Source: Streptomyces sp. NBC_01275
GTDB lineage: Bacteria > Actinomycetota > Actinomycetes > Streptomycetales > Streptomycetaceae
Length of the DNA stretch: 64,000 nucleotides
Assembly (NCBI RefSeq): GCF_026340655.1
Contig: NZ_JAPEOZ010000001.1
Coordinates: 62,001-126,000 of the forward strand
Direction of reading: 5' to 3'
Part shown: positions 18,626 to 26,339 of the stretch, piece after piece
How the letters are laid out: each line of letters opens with the position of its first letter
Position numbering within the stretch: position 1 is the stretch's first letter
The notes under the pieces: generated by a model
Seen by the model: the letters and a program-made list of their open reading frames with translations, nothing else
What the model was told of the DNA's origin: nothing
Database searches by the model: none
Translations under genes and position numbers: made by a program

Positions 18626-19909
18626 TCATGCCTCGATCGCCTTGGGCTTGCCGGAGACGCCGAGGGCCGGGTCGTTGCGCAGGCTCAGGAAGGCCAGGCC
18701 GAGGGCGAGCGCCTGGAGCACGCCGCACACCGCGACCGCATGCGCCAGGTAGGACGGCGGAGTGAGCGCCACCACGATCCCGGCCACGGGGAAGGGCAGC
18801 AGCAGGATCAGGATCGTCAGGGACATGGTGGCCCCGAAGACCGCCGGCGGAATCACATGGGAGCGGACCGTGCGCAGCACGATGGTCAGTCCCCCGTCAC
18901 CGGCCATGAACAGCGCCATGAGGACGACATAGGAGAAGTAGCTCGGCGCCTGGGTCAGGGCGAGACAGGCCGCGGACGCGACGCAGGAGCAGACGACTCC
19001 CACTCCCCACAGGCCCAGCCGGTCGAGCGCGAAGCGACAGGCGGCCACCGTGAGGAGCGTGGAGGCGGCGGCGACCGACCAGAGGGTGCCGACGGCCGCG
19101 GTGGACAGGCCGAAGCGCTCGACGACGACGATCGGGCTGGTGGACTGCAGCAGGGCGAGGGCCAGGTTCGAGACGGCCAGTCCCGCGACGAGCCGGCCCA
19201 GCGCGGGCAGCGACAGCAGGGTGCGCCACCCCGTCGCCATTCCGGTCTCCGCGCGCTTCCCGCCGCACCGCGTCGAACGCAGCGGAGTGGGCGGAGTCTG
19301 CAGCGCCAGGACGGCCGCCAGCAGGGACAGCACGCTCAGGGCGGCGAGCATGCGGCTCGGGCCGATGAGGAGCAGCAGACCGCCCAGAGCGGGCCCGACC
19401 AGGGTGGCGGTCTGGTCGATGGCGATCAGCACGGACTGGACCCGGTGCGCCTTCGTGTCCTGCCGTCGGCTGACGATCCCGCCCAGGGCCTCGTTCGCGA
19501 CGAAGCTGAACTGCGTCAGCGTTCCCGTGGCGGCGGCCACCACCAGGACGGTGACCGTCTCCCCCGTGCCAGGACCGAGCAGGACGAGTGCCACGCCGGC
19601 GGCTCCGACGAGTACCCCTCGCCCCAGGGAGGCGAGGAAGAACACGATGGCGGCCCCGCGCCGGTCGACGAGGTCGCCGGCCACCCCGAAGGCCGCCACC
19701 CGGGGGATCCATTCCAACGCGAAGGCCAGGCCCGTCAGCCGTGCCGACCCCGTGGTGGCCAGCACGAGCAGCGGCATCGCGTAGGTCGTCATGGAGAAGG
19801 CGAGCGCGTCGAAGGCACGCGGCGCGTAGATCCGCCGGAAGAGCGTGCCCGGGGGAACGGCTGCATGGCGGCCGGCCGGTGGGCGGTCGCTGTGAAGAGA
19901 GATGGCCAC
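18626..19909 (-). CDS. MFS transporter (EntS/MFS_3-like exporter)
   Basis: 427 residues with 12 predicted hydrophobic segments and the usual cytosolic loop after TM6 (PPTPLRSTRCGGKRAETG). The N-terminal PGTLFRRIYAPRAFDALAFSM and the loop AGDLVDRRGAA are typical of the MFS_3/enterobactin-exporter group. The GTG at 19909 was chosen because the upstream in-frame extension is a low-complexity P/A/S stretch without membrane character; GGAAG lies 12 bases upstream. Substrate unknown. It stands alone, with no operon partners on its strand. Confidence 0.85.
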   Translation of the reverse strand: MAISLHSDRPPAGRHAAVPPGTLFRRIYAPRAFDALAFSMTTYAMPLLVLATTGSARLTGLAFALEWIPRVAAFGVAGDLVDRRGAAIVFFLASLGRGVLVGAAGVALVLLGPGTGETVTVLVVAAATGTLTQFSFVANEALGGIVSRRQDTKAHRVQSVLIAIDQTATLVGPALGGLLLLIGPSRMLAALSVLSLLAAVLALQTPPTPLRSTRCGGKRAETGMATGWRTLLSLPALGRLVAGLAVSNLALALLQSTSPIVVVERFGLSTAAVGTLWSVAAASTLLTVAACRFALDRLGLWGVGVVCSCVASAACLALTQAPSYFSYVVLMALFMAGDGGLTIVLRTVRSHVIPPAVFGATMSLTILILLLPFPVAGIVVALTPPSYLAHAVAVCGVLQALALGLAFLSLRNDPALGVSGKPKAIEA

Positions 19910-20565
19910 TGGCGGTAAGCACTTCCATTGCGGGTGCGGAGCAGGGCGGGGGCAAAGTGCTGGAGAAGCAGGGGAAGCAGGGGAAGCAGAGAAAGCAGGG
20001 GAGAGAGGTGCGGGAGGGTGCAGGAGGTGCAGGGGGGGTGCGGCTGCGGCCCGGCCGTGCGGCATGAGGACATGACGGTGAGCACCGACATCGCCTCATC
20101 GGCAGGGGAAACGCTTTCGAGCACGCCCACGGAACACGGAAGGGGGCGCAAGCGCGTCACATACGGACGTCGCCGTCCCGCATCCGGAAAGACGCATGGG
20201 TCGTCGCAGCGCTCGTCCGAGGCACGAGGCGATGTCCGGTCACACGAACTCCGCTCAGATATGGGGGGTTCAGAGATGGGGGGTGGTGAGGCAGGCGCGC
20301 ATGGCCGATGGCACCGGCCTTGGGCGAACGCTCCGCAGAGGTAAGGCAGTTCACCCTGTTGAGTCGTCAACCACAGCGCGGACACAAGATAGCCCACGAT
20401 CCGGATCAACCCTAGAGGGGGTCGTCACCTGAGCGACTTCCTTCACAACTGACCTCACCGGAGGACCTGGCAGGCGTGGTCTTCGCCCTGGAAACGCACG
20501 GTTGCCCGCCCGGGGCGGGCGGGCAACCGTGCAAGTCCTTCCGGTGAACGGCCCGTTCGGCGTCC
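19910..20565. other. Intergenic region without a recognised gene
   Basis: About 650 bp between the MFS transporter and the alpha/beta hydrolase. It contains a purine-rich stretch with repeated GGGAAGCA units (about 19960-20035), a repeated ATGGGGGGTT/ATGGGGGGTG pair near 20265-20290, and the strong hairpin annotated separately at 20497. Open frames here lack codon bias and homology. Confidence 0.6.
20497..20531. terminator. Strong stem-loop terminator
   Basis: CACGGTTGCCCGCCC, loop GGGGC, then GGGCGGGCAACCGTG form a perfect 15-bp stem just after the stop of the alpha/beta hydrolase gene (minus strand). No U-tract follows, as is common in Streptomyces terminators. Confidence 0.75.
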
Positions 20566-21426
20566 TCAGTCGGGCAGTCCTCGAACGAACTCGGCGACCA
20601 GCGTCGCCACCGCTTCCGGAGTCTCCACGTGCATGGGGTGGGTGGCGTCGATCCTGTCGACGCTGAGCGTCGGCCGGGTGCGGGAGAGCGCGGCCAGTTC
20701 GTCGGAGACCTCTTGTGCGAACCGGGTGCTGAACTCGGCGAACCACTCCATGCCGGGCGCAGGCGGTACCCGTCGGCCGGCCTGCACCACCAGCAGCGGG
20801 CAGACGACCCGGTCCAGCCATGCGGTGACACCGAGCGCACCGAGCCTGTGGAGTTCGTCGAGGATCCCCAGCGCCTCCGCCCGTTCCGGCAGCGTCTGCC
20901 ACCGGCCGTCGGGCAACCGGCGGGCGGCCGCGCGGGCAGCGGCCTCCGCACGGTCGGCGGGAATCCCGAGCCGGGCGGAGTTGACGACCTGCTTCTCGAT
21001 GTACTCGGGCGGCGCGATGGTCCCGGCCGACGCCAGCAGCCACTCACTCAGCCGGTCGGCGCCGGCGTACTCGGGTCCCCACCAGAAGCCGTCGAGATTC
21101 ACGGCGGCACGGGCCCGGGCACGGTCCGGGTTCGCCCGGGCGTACTCGACCGCGACCAGCCCGCCGAGGGAATGGCCCACCACAACGGCCTCCGGCACGC
21201 CATGCGCGTCGAGCGTGTCCGCGATATTCCGCACCACGGCGGGGATGGTCCAGGGAGAGATGCCGGGAGAGCCGCCGTGCCCGGGAAGATCGACGGCGAG
21301 GACGCGATGCCCGGCGGCGAGCAGGGCGGCCGAGGATTCCCAGTCGGCGAGCGACCGTGCGTAACCGTGCAGGAGAACCAGTTGCGGGCCATCGCCCCCA
21401 TAGTCATGAGCATGTAAGAGCGCCAT
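20566..21426 (-). CDS. Alpha/beta hydrolase
   Basis: 286 residues from the chosen ATG; an in-frame ATG at 21489 would add 21 residues. The fold is clear: VLLHGYARSLADW oxyanion region, VLAVDLPGHGGS, nucleophile elbow VVGHSLGGL with the catalytic Ser, a late Asp region (SVDRIDATHPMHVETPEAV) with the catalytic His. The substrate is unknown. The gene is monocistronic, followed by a perfect hairpin. Neither start has a strong ribosome binding site; MALLHAHDYGGDG is the typical family N terminus and decided the shorter model. Confidence 0.8.
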   Translation of the reverse strand: MALLHAHDYGGDGPQLVLLHGYARSLADWESSAALLAAGHRVLAVDLPGHGGSPGISPWTIPAVVRNIADTLDAHGVPEAVVVGHSLGGLVAVEYARANPDRARARAAVNLDGFWWGPEYAGADRLSEWLLASAGTIAPPEYIEKQVVNSARLGIPADRAEAAARAAARRLPDGRWQTLPERAEALGILDELHRLGALGVTAWLDRVVCPLLVVQAGRRVPPAPGMEWFAEFSTRFAQEVSDELAALSRTRPTLSVDRIDATHPMHVETPEAVATLVAEFVRGLPD

Positions 21427-21503
21427 AGGGGCTTCACTGTAGGGGACATACAACATTTCGAGCACCGGATTACGCCCCCGCTCTCCCATCGCTCCGGGTT
21501 CCC

Positions 21504-22172
21504 TCAGAGGCTGCGGGCGGTGATGTCGCCGTAGGCGGTGGTCGCGTGGATGTTCAGGTCGGCGGCGCCGTCGGCGTTCTTGAGCGCGTTGTGGATCCGG
21601 CCGTAGCCGGTGCCGGCGTCGAGGGAGGCGGAGACTCCGCGGGCGGCGCCCACCGACACCTCGCCGGACTCGGTGCGCAGCACGACCGTGCCGCGCACGG
21701 CCTCGGCGATGCGGAGGTCGCCCTTTTGGGTGCTGATCTCCCCGGGTCCGCCCAGGCGGCCGACCGAGACGTCGCCGGCGAGGAGGGCGAGGCGGGCGCT
21801 CGCGGCCTCGTCGAGCTTGACCGAGCCCTGCGCGCCCTCGAAGGCGACCTCGCCGAGCCGTCCGACGCCCCGGAAGTCGGCGTCGGCCGCCTTCGCCTCG
21901 ACGCGGGAGCCGGCAGGCAGCTGGACGGTCACCTCGACGGATCCGGAAGCGCCGAGGATCCGGTTCTTCGCCGGTGCGGCCTCGATCCGCAGGACGCCGT
22001 CGTCGTACGCGACGGTGGTCTGCTCCGCCGCCTTCACGTCGCGGCTCTTCGAGGCGTCCGCGGGCAGGATCTCGACCGTGGTGTCGGCCCGGTCGGCGGC
22101 GATGAACCGGATGCGTCCCGCGGGGATGTCGAGTACGGCGGAGACGGGGGTGGGGGTGTCGAACTTCTGCAT
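21504..22172 (-). CDS. DUF4097 family beta-strand repeat protein
   Basis: 222 residues made of short repeated beta strands (FDTPTPVSAVLDIPAGRIRF; GDVSVGRLGGPGEISTQKGD; SGEVSVGAARGVSASLDAGTGYGRI), the signature of DUF4097 adhesin-like proteins. GAAGGAG precedes the ATG at 22172. No signal peptide or membrane anchor is seen. It is divergent from the regulator at 22398 with a 225-bp repeat-rich intergenic region, which suggests that regulator controls it. The role of these proteins in Streptomyces is not established. Confidence 0.85.
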   Translation of the reverse strand: MQKFDTPTPVSAVLDIPAGRIRFIAADRADTTVEILPADASKSRDVKAAEQTTVAYDDGVLRIEAAPAKNRILGASGSVEVTVQLPAGSRVEAKAADADFRGVGRLGEVAFEGAQGSVKLDEAASARLALLAGDVSVGRLGGPGEISTQKGDLRIAEAVRGTVVLRTESGEVSVGAARGVSASLDAGTGYGRIHNALKNADGAADLNIHATTAYGDITARSL

Positions 22173-22215
22173 CGTGCGCTCCTTCGAACCGTTGTTTCTG
22201 ACACCGGAAACGCTA

Positions 22216-22345
22216 CGTTGCATTCATAGATCTGGCAACATATCCGTTGCGAAGAATCATCATCATTGCAGGTCAAAGCCAAGAAACCGTTGCAATGGCT
22301 TTGACTCTAACGCAACAACAGTCATCTCGTTCGTTGCAATGAATG
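22216..22345. promoter_or_regulatory. AT-rich divergent regulatory region with repeated CGTTGCAATG-type sites and a stem-loop
   Basis: The motif CGTTGC recurs at 22216 (CGTTGCATTCAT), 22245, 22288 (CGTTGCAATGG) and 22332 (CGTTGCAATGAATG), with inverted GCAAC copies at 22235 and 22312. GTCAAAGCCA (22272-22281) and TGGCTTTGAC (22296-22305) form a perfect 10-bp inverted repeat around one copy. The segment is far more AT-rich than its surroundings. It lies between the DUF4097 gene and the two-HTH regulator and is the likely operator for both. Confidence 0.55.
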
Positions 22346-22397
22346 AAGAGTGAACGCTATACTCGAGGGCACCGAGGAAGCACGGAAGGAGATCGCG

Positions 22398-23186
22398 ATG
22401 CCGGGAGGCAGGCTCACCCAGCAGGAACGCCAACAGATCGCGCTGGGGCTGGCCGACGAGCTCGCCTACGCGGAGATCGCCAGACGTCTCGACCGCCCCA
22501 CCTCGACGATCACGCGTGAGGTGATGCGGAACGGCGGCCCCACCGCCTACCGTGCCGACCTGGCCCATCGCGCCACCGAACGCCGCACCCACCGGCGCAG
22601 AGAGGCCGCGCCCCGTGGGCCGGAGGCTCCCCCGCAGGCCCACGGACGCGACGCCGAGGCGGTGCGCGAGTACGAGGAGACGTTCACCGCCGTCTTCATG
22701 CAGACGGGCCTGCCCAAGATGACGTCCCGGGTGCTGGTGTCCCTCTACACCACCGACGCTGGCAGCCTCACCGCGTCCGAGCTCGTCCAGCGCCTCCAGG
22801 TCAGCCCGGCGTCCGTCTCCAAAGCCATCACGTTCCTCGAGAGCCAGGGCCTCATCCGCCGGGAACGGGACGAACGCCGCCGCGAGCGCTACGTCGTCGA
22901 CGACGACGTCTGGTACCAGGGGATGATCGCCAGCGCCCGGTCCCACGCCCAACTCGTCGAGACCGCGCGGCAGGGCGTCAGCGTCCTCGGGCCCGACACA
23001 CCGGCCGCTGCCCGCCTGGAGAACATCGCCCGCTTCGTCGACTTCGTCGGCGAGAGCATCATCCGCGCCGCGGAGCAGGCCCGCGAGGTCCTCTACACAA
23101 AAGCCGAGACGACCCCGCGCGGCCCGGCCGAGCCGCCTTCGCCGGGCTCGAACCAGGTGTCCTCTCAGCAGGTGCGGCCTACGTAG
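22398..23186 (+). CDS. Transcriptional regulator with an IS30-like N-terminal HTH and a GbsR/MarR-like domain
   Basis: 262 residues. The N-terminal 45 residues (LTQQERQQIALGLADELAYA then EIARRLDRPTSTITREVMRNGG) match the HTH_38-type helix-turn-helix found in IS30 transposases and some regulators. After a charged linker, residues 85-235 form a GbsR/MarR winged helix: SRVLVSLYTTDAGSLTASEL, QVSPASVSKAITFLESQGLI, RRERDERRRERYVVDDD. GGAGAT lies ahead of the ATG at 22398. It is divergent from the DUF4097 gene and probably represses it and itself. The 3' end overlaps the convergent DUF6355 gene by about 20 bp. Confidence 0.8.
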   Translation: MPGGRLTQQERQQIALGLADELAYAEIARRLDRPTSTITREVMRNGGPTAYRADLAHRATERRTHRRREAAPRGPEAPPQAHGRDAEAVREYEETFTAVFMQTGLPKMTSRVLVSLYTTDAGSLTASELVQRLQVSPASVSKAITFLESQGLIRRERDERRRERYVVDDDVWYQGMIASARSHAQLVETARQGVSVLGPDTPAAARLENIARFVDFVGESIIRAAEQAREVLYTKAETTPRGPAEPPSPGSNQVSSQQVRPT

Positions 23187-23455
23187 TAAGCCCCCTGGAT
23201 CTTGCTCGCGGAGCCCAGCCAGGTCGTCCCGGGTCCGACGCACCGCTCGTAGTCGGGCGCCAGGGCGACTTCCACCTTGATGACCACCCGGGAGCCGTCG
23301 GAGGTGCAGTGGTTGTAGTAGGCGTCGGAACTCGTCTCGTAGAAGCCGCACGGGTCGGCGGCCGAGGGGGTCGCGGTGGCGGTCACCGTGCTCACCGAGG
23401 TGAGCGCGAGCAGGACACCACCGAGGGCACAGGTCAGCGAACGACGAACACGCAC
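23165..23455 (-). CDS. Small secreted DUF6355-like protein
   Basis: 96 residues with a signal peptide (RRSLTCALGGVLLALTSVSTV) and a mature domain of about 62 residues. The mature part holds four cysteines (DPCGFYETSS, YNHCTSDGSR, YERCVGPG, YYVGRTC) that can form two disulfides. This layout matches DUF6355, a small actinobacterial secreted family. AAGGAG precedes the GTG start. It is monocistronic. Function unknown. Confidence 0.7.
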   Translation of the reverse strand: MRVRRSLTCALGGVLLALTSVSTVTATATPSAADPCGFYETSSDAYYNHCTSDGSRVVIKVEVALAPDYERCVGPGTTWLGSASKIQGAYYVGRTC

Positions 23456-23605
23456 AGCACAACTCCTTGTCGATCTGCGGAAATCCCTCCCAGAGTCGTC
23501 GCGTCCCTGTCCCGCCGATGATCGAATCTCGCGCCGTTCACCCAGCGAATCGTTTTCCCGCTACGCCGATGGGGTGATTCCCCGTTCACCGGGCGGGTCG
23601 GGGTC

Positions 23606-23668
23606 GGGCTGGGCGGGCTGGGCGGGCTGGGCGGGCTGGGCGGGCTGGGCGGGCTGGGCGGGCTGGGC
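23606..23668. repeat. Seven perfect tandem copies of a 9-bp unit
   Basis: GGGCTGGGC is repeated seven times without error, immediately after the stop of the vWA gene (minus strand). It would read as A-Q-P repeats if translated, but the natural stop of the vWA gene precedes it. It is probably a slippage-prone microsatellite; a structural role in the 3' UTR cannot be excluded. Confidence 0.9.
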
Positions 23669-23673
23669 GCGGC

Positions 23674-25005
23674 CTAGCCGATGTCGACGACTCGCGCCCA
23701 GGCGGGCGGTGTGTCCGGCACGTAGTCCGGGTCGTCCTCGTGCCAGGACCGGGTCGAGGAGTTCCGGGGGAAGAGGCCGACCACCGTACGGCAGGGAGGC
23801 CGGGTGTCCGGCCAGGGCGTCTGACCGTCGGTCAGGACGACGACCACGTCGGGGCGGGGCTGGGTGCGCAGGGCGCGGGCGAAGCCGGTGCGCAGGTCCG
23901 TGCCCCCGCCGCCGATCAGCGGGATTCCCTCGGCCCGGCACAGCGGATGGGCGATCCGGGCCGACGCGTCGCACGGCACCACGGTGACCAGGTCGCGGCG
24001 TCCGCCCACCGCGCGGGAGATCGCGGCGACCTCGAGAAGCGCGCTGCCGAGTTCGGCGTCGCTGACCGAACCGGAGGTGTCGACGACCACGCAGACCCGG
24101 GGCGGTCTGCGGCGCAGGCTCGGCAGGACGGCGCCGGGCACCCCCGCCGAGCGCCGCGACGGCCGGCCGTAGGTGTAGTCCTCGCCCGCGCCGGGACCGG
24201 ACGCCGCCGAGCGGACGGCCGCTCCCAGCAACTCCCGCCACGGCTGCGGCGGATGGAACGCCTCCTCCGCCCACCGCCGCCACCCCTTGGGGGTGTCCCC
24301 CGGACGGGCGGTGATGCCCTGCGCCACCCGGAACCGGACCGCGTCCCGTTCCTGCTCGCTGAGGCCGTGCGCGCCGTCCGGTCCCAGCTCCCACGCACGT
24401 TCCAGCCCGTCGGCGCCGCTGCCGCAGTCCAGCCAGGCCAGGTCCTGCGTATGCGGTCCGAGCCGGAACTGCCGCAGGTAGTCCTCCATGAGCTGCCCCT
24501 CGGGCAGGCTCAACGTCGCCGGTACGACAGCGCCTTCGGGCGGGACCAGCCCGTCGCCGAACGCGTCGTCGTTGATCTCGCAGTCCGCGGCGATGTTCAT
24601 CCGCAGCCGCTCCCCCGCGCCGGTCAGCCCCTGCTCGCGTGCGAAGCGGTCACTGCGCCCGTGGTGGTCGCGCAGCAGATGCGACACCTCGTGCACCCAT
24701 ACGCCGGCGAGTTCCTCCACCGGCGTCCGGTCCACGAACGCCGGTGAGACGTAAGCCCGCCAGTGCCGGTCGACGGCCATCGTCGGCACCCGCCGCGACG
24801 CGACGGCGTGCAGGGCGAACAGCGCCGTCGCCAGGTAGGGCCGGGCCCGTGCGGCGTACAGCCGGGCGGCGAAGAGCTTGTCGCGGTCCAGGCCCAGGTC
24901 CAGGTCCGGGAGCTGGGGCGCGTCCGGTGCAACTTGCCCGTCCAGTCCGTCCAGTCCGTCCGGTCCATCCGGTGTCACCTGCGCGTCCGGTGCGTACGGC
25001 GTCAT
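23674..25005 (-). CDS. vWA-like protein with a zinc-metallopeptidase motif (DUF2201-type), MoxR partner
   Basis: 443 residues. The N-terminal half has GVWVHEVSHLLRDHHG, an HExxH motif within a metallopeptidase-like domain. The C-terminal half is a vWA domain with an intact MIDAS start, VVVDTSGSVSDAEL, and later GGGGTDLRTGF and VVVLTDGQTPW. An acidic P/D/G-rich tail opens the protein. The ATG at 25005 overlaps the TGA of the AAA ATPase gene (ATGA), so the two are coupled. In this family the vWA protein works with a MoxR ATPase in assembling or remodelling a target complex. The target is unknown. Confidence 0.85.
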   Translation of the reverse strand: MTPYAPDAQVTPDGPDGLDGLDGQVAPDAPQLPDLDLGLDRDKLFAARLYAARARPYLATALFALHAVASRRVPTMAVDRHWRAYVSPAFVDRTPVEELAGVWVHEVSHLLRDHHGRSDRFAREQGLTGAGERLRMNIAADCEINDDAFGDGLVPPEGAVVPATLSLPEGQLMEDYLRQFRLGPHTQDLAWLDCGSGADGLERAWELGPDGAHGLSEQERDAVRFRVAQGITARPGDTPKGWRRWAEEAFHPPQPWRELLGAAVRSAASGPGAGEDYTYGRPSRRSAGVPGAVLPSLRRRPPRVCVVVDTSGSVSDAELGSALLEVAAISRAVGGRRDLVTVVPCDASARIAHPLCRAEGIPLIGGGGTDLRTGFARALRTQPRPDVVVVLTDGQTPWPDTRPPCRTVVGLFPRNSSTRSWHEDDPDYVPDTPPAWARVVDIG

Positions 25006-26276
25006 CGGCGGGCCCCCGCGGCGGAGTCGACCCGGGCCGCCGTGCGTTCCGCCGCCTGGTCCGCCCGGCGGGACAGCGAGACCGCTCCGGCGAGCTTCTC
25101 GATGGACGGCGGAACGTCCCAGTCCTCGCGGCGCAGGGTGGCGAGGGTGGTGGCGGGGACGACCACCAGGTCCGGGGCTCCGGTCTCCACCGCCCGGACC
25201 AGGAGCGCCCACGCCGCGTCCCAGCGGGACCTCTCCGGGCGTTCCCGGACCGCCGCCACCACACCGTCGAGCACGGCCTGCCGCAGATCCCCCCGTTCGG
25301 GCAGGACGGCTTCCGCCGGGTCGGCGAGCAGCGTCTCGGGGTCCGGAAGGTCCATCCGGTCCAGGCTCGCCAGCAACTCCAGCCCCGGACCGTCCCCCAC
25401 GGTGCCCCTGACCAGCAGGGACAGTACGTCCCGGGAGGAGTCTGCCGCGGTCGCGAAGGCGATCAGACACAGGGTCATCTCCCAGCTGCGGGGCGACGGC
25501 CAGGGGCCGCCCCGGCGGGTCTCGCCGCTGGGCAGCCGGTGCACGAGCGTGGGGCGGGCGGCCAGCAGCCCGCACACCGCCCGGCGGGCGAAGTCGACGG
25601 CCTGCGGCAGCTTCCCCGGGTCGAGCCGCGGCAGGGTCGCCCGGGGCCAGGTCCCGCCGAGGCCGCGTACGACGACCTCGTGGTCGTGGGTCCACTGGAG
25701 GTGGACGAACCGGTTGGCCAGCGGCGGGCTCAGCTCCCAGCCGTCGGCCGCCGAGGAACGCGGGTTGGCGGCGGCCACGATCCGCACCCCGGGCGGCAGT
25801 CGGAGGGAGCCGATCCGTCGTTCCAGCACGAGACGGAGCAGGGCGGCCTGCACGGCCGGGGGCGCGGTGGACAGTTCGTCCAGGAAGAGCAGGCCCCGGC
25901 CGGCCCGCACCAGGCGTACCGCCCAGTCCGGCGGGGCCATGGGGACGCCCTGCTGTGCGGGGTCGTCTCCGACGATGGGCAGGCCGGAGAAGTCGGACGG
26001 CTCGTGCACGCTGGCGATCACGGTGGTGAGGGGGAGGTCCAGGGCCGCGGCGAGCTGGGTCAGGGCCGCGGTCTTGCCGATCCCCGGCTCGCCCCACAGG
26101 AGGACGGGCAGGTCGGCGGCCACGGCCAGGGTGAGGGCCTCGAGCTGGGTGTCGGGGCGCGGTTCGGTGGTGGCGTCCCGCAGCAGGGTCAACAGTGCGC
26201 CGGCTACATCGAGTTGGGCGGCGGGGGGCGGGTCGGAGAGGGTGCGGGCAGTGTCGTACGGGGCGCGTGTGGGCAT
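25002..26276 (-). CDS. MoxR-type AAA+ ATPase
   Basis: 424 residues. Walker A is WGEPGIGKTAALTQL at about residue 60, Walker B is GLLFLDELSTAPP, and sensor-1 is IVAAANPRSSAADG, all as in MoxR/RavA AAA+ proteins. It should act as an ATP-driven chaperone with the vWA protein encoded immediately downstream through an ATGA overlap. GGTGAT lies ahead of the ATG. It follows the 512-residue gene by about 60 bp on the same strand, so all three genes probably form one transcript. Confidence 0.88.
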   Translation of the reverse strand: MPTRAPYDTARTLSDPPPAAQLDVAGALLTLLRDATTEPRPDTQLEALTLAVAADLPVLLWGEPGIGKTAALTQLAAALDLPLTTVIASVHEPSDFSGLPIVGDDPAQQGVPMAPPDWAVRLVRAGRGLLFLDELSTAPPAVQAALLRLVLERRIGSLRLPPGVRIVAAANPRSSAADGWELSPPLANRFVHLQWTHDHEVVVRGLGGTWPRATLPRLDPGKLPQAVDFARRAVCGLLAARPTLVHRLPSGETRRGGPWPSPRSWEMTLCLIAFATAADSSRDVLSLLVRGTVGDGPGLELLASLDRMDLPDPETLLADPAEAVLPERGDLRQAVLDGVVAAVRERPERSRWDAAWALLVRAVETGAPDLVVVPATTLATLRREDWDVPPSIEKLAGAVSLSRRADQAAERTAARVDSAAGARR

Positions 26277-26339
26277 GGGTGATCACCTTTGGGGTCGTGG
26301 TACGAGAAGGAGTGGGCGCAGGGGAGGAAGGACCCCGGG

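Noticed and set aside
23606..23668. CRISPR-like repeat array
   Set aside because: Units are 9 bp with no spacers, so this is a simple tandem repeat.
23561..24394. Minus-strand frame ending in A-Q-P repeats
   Set aside because: It runs out of frame through the vWA gene; the A-Q-P part is only the translated 9-bp microsatellite.
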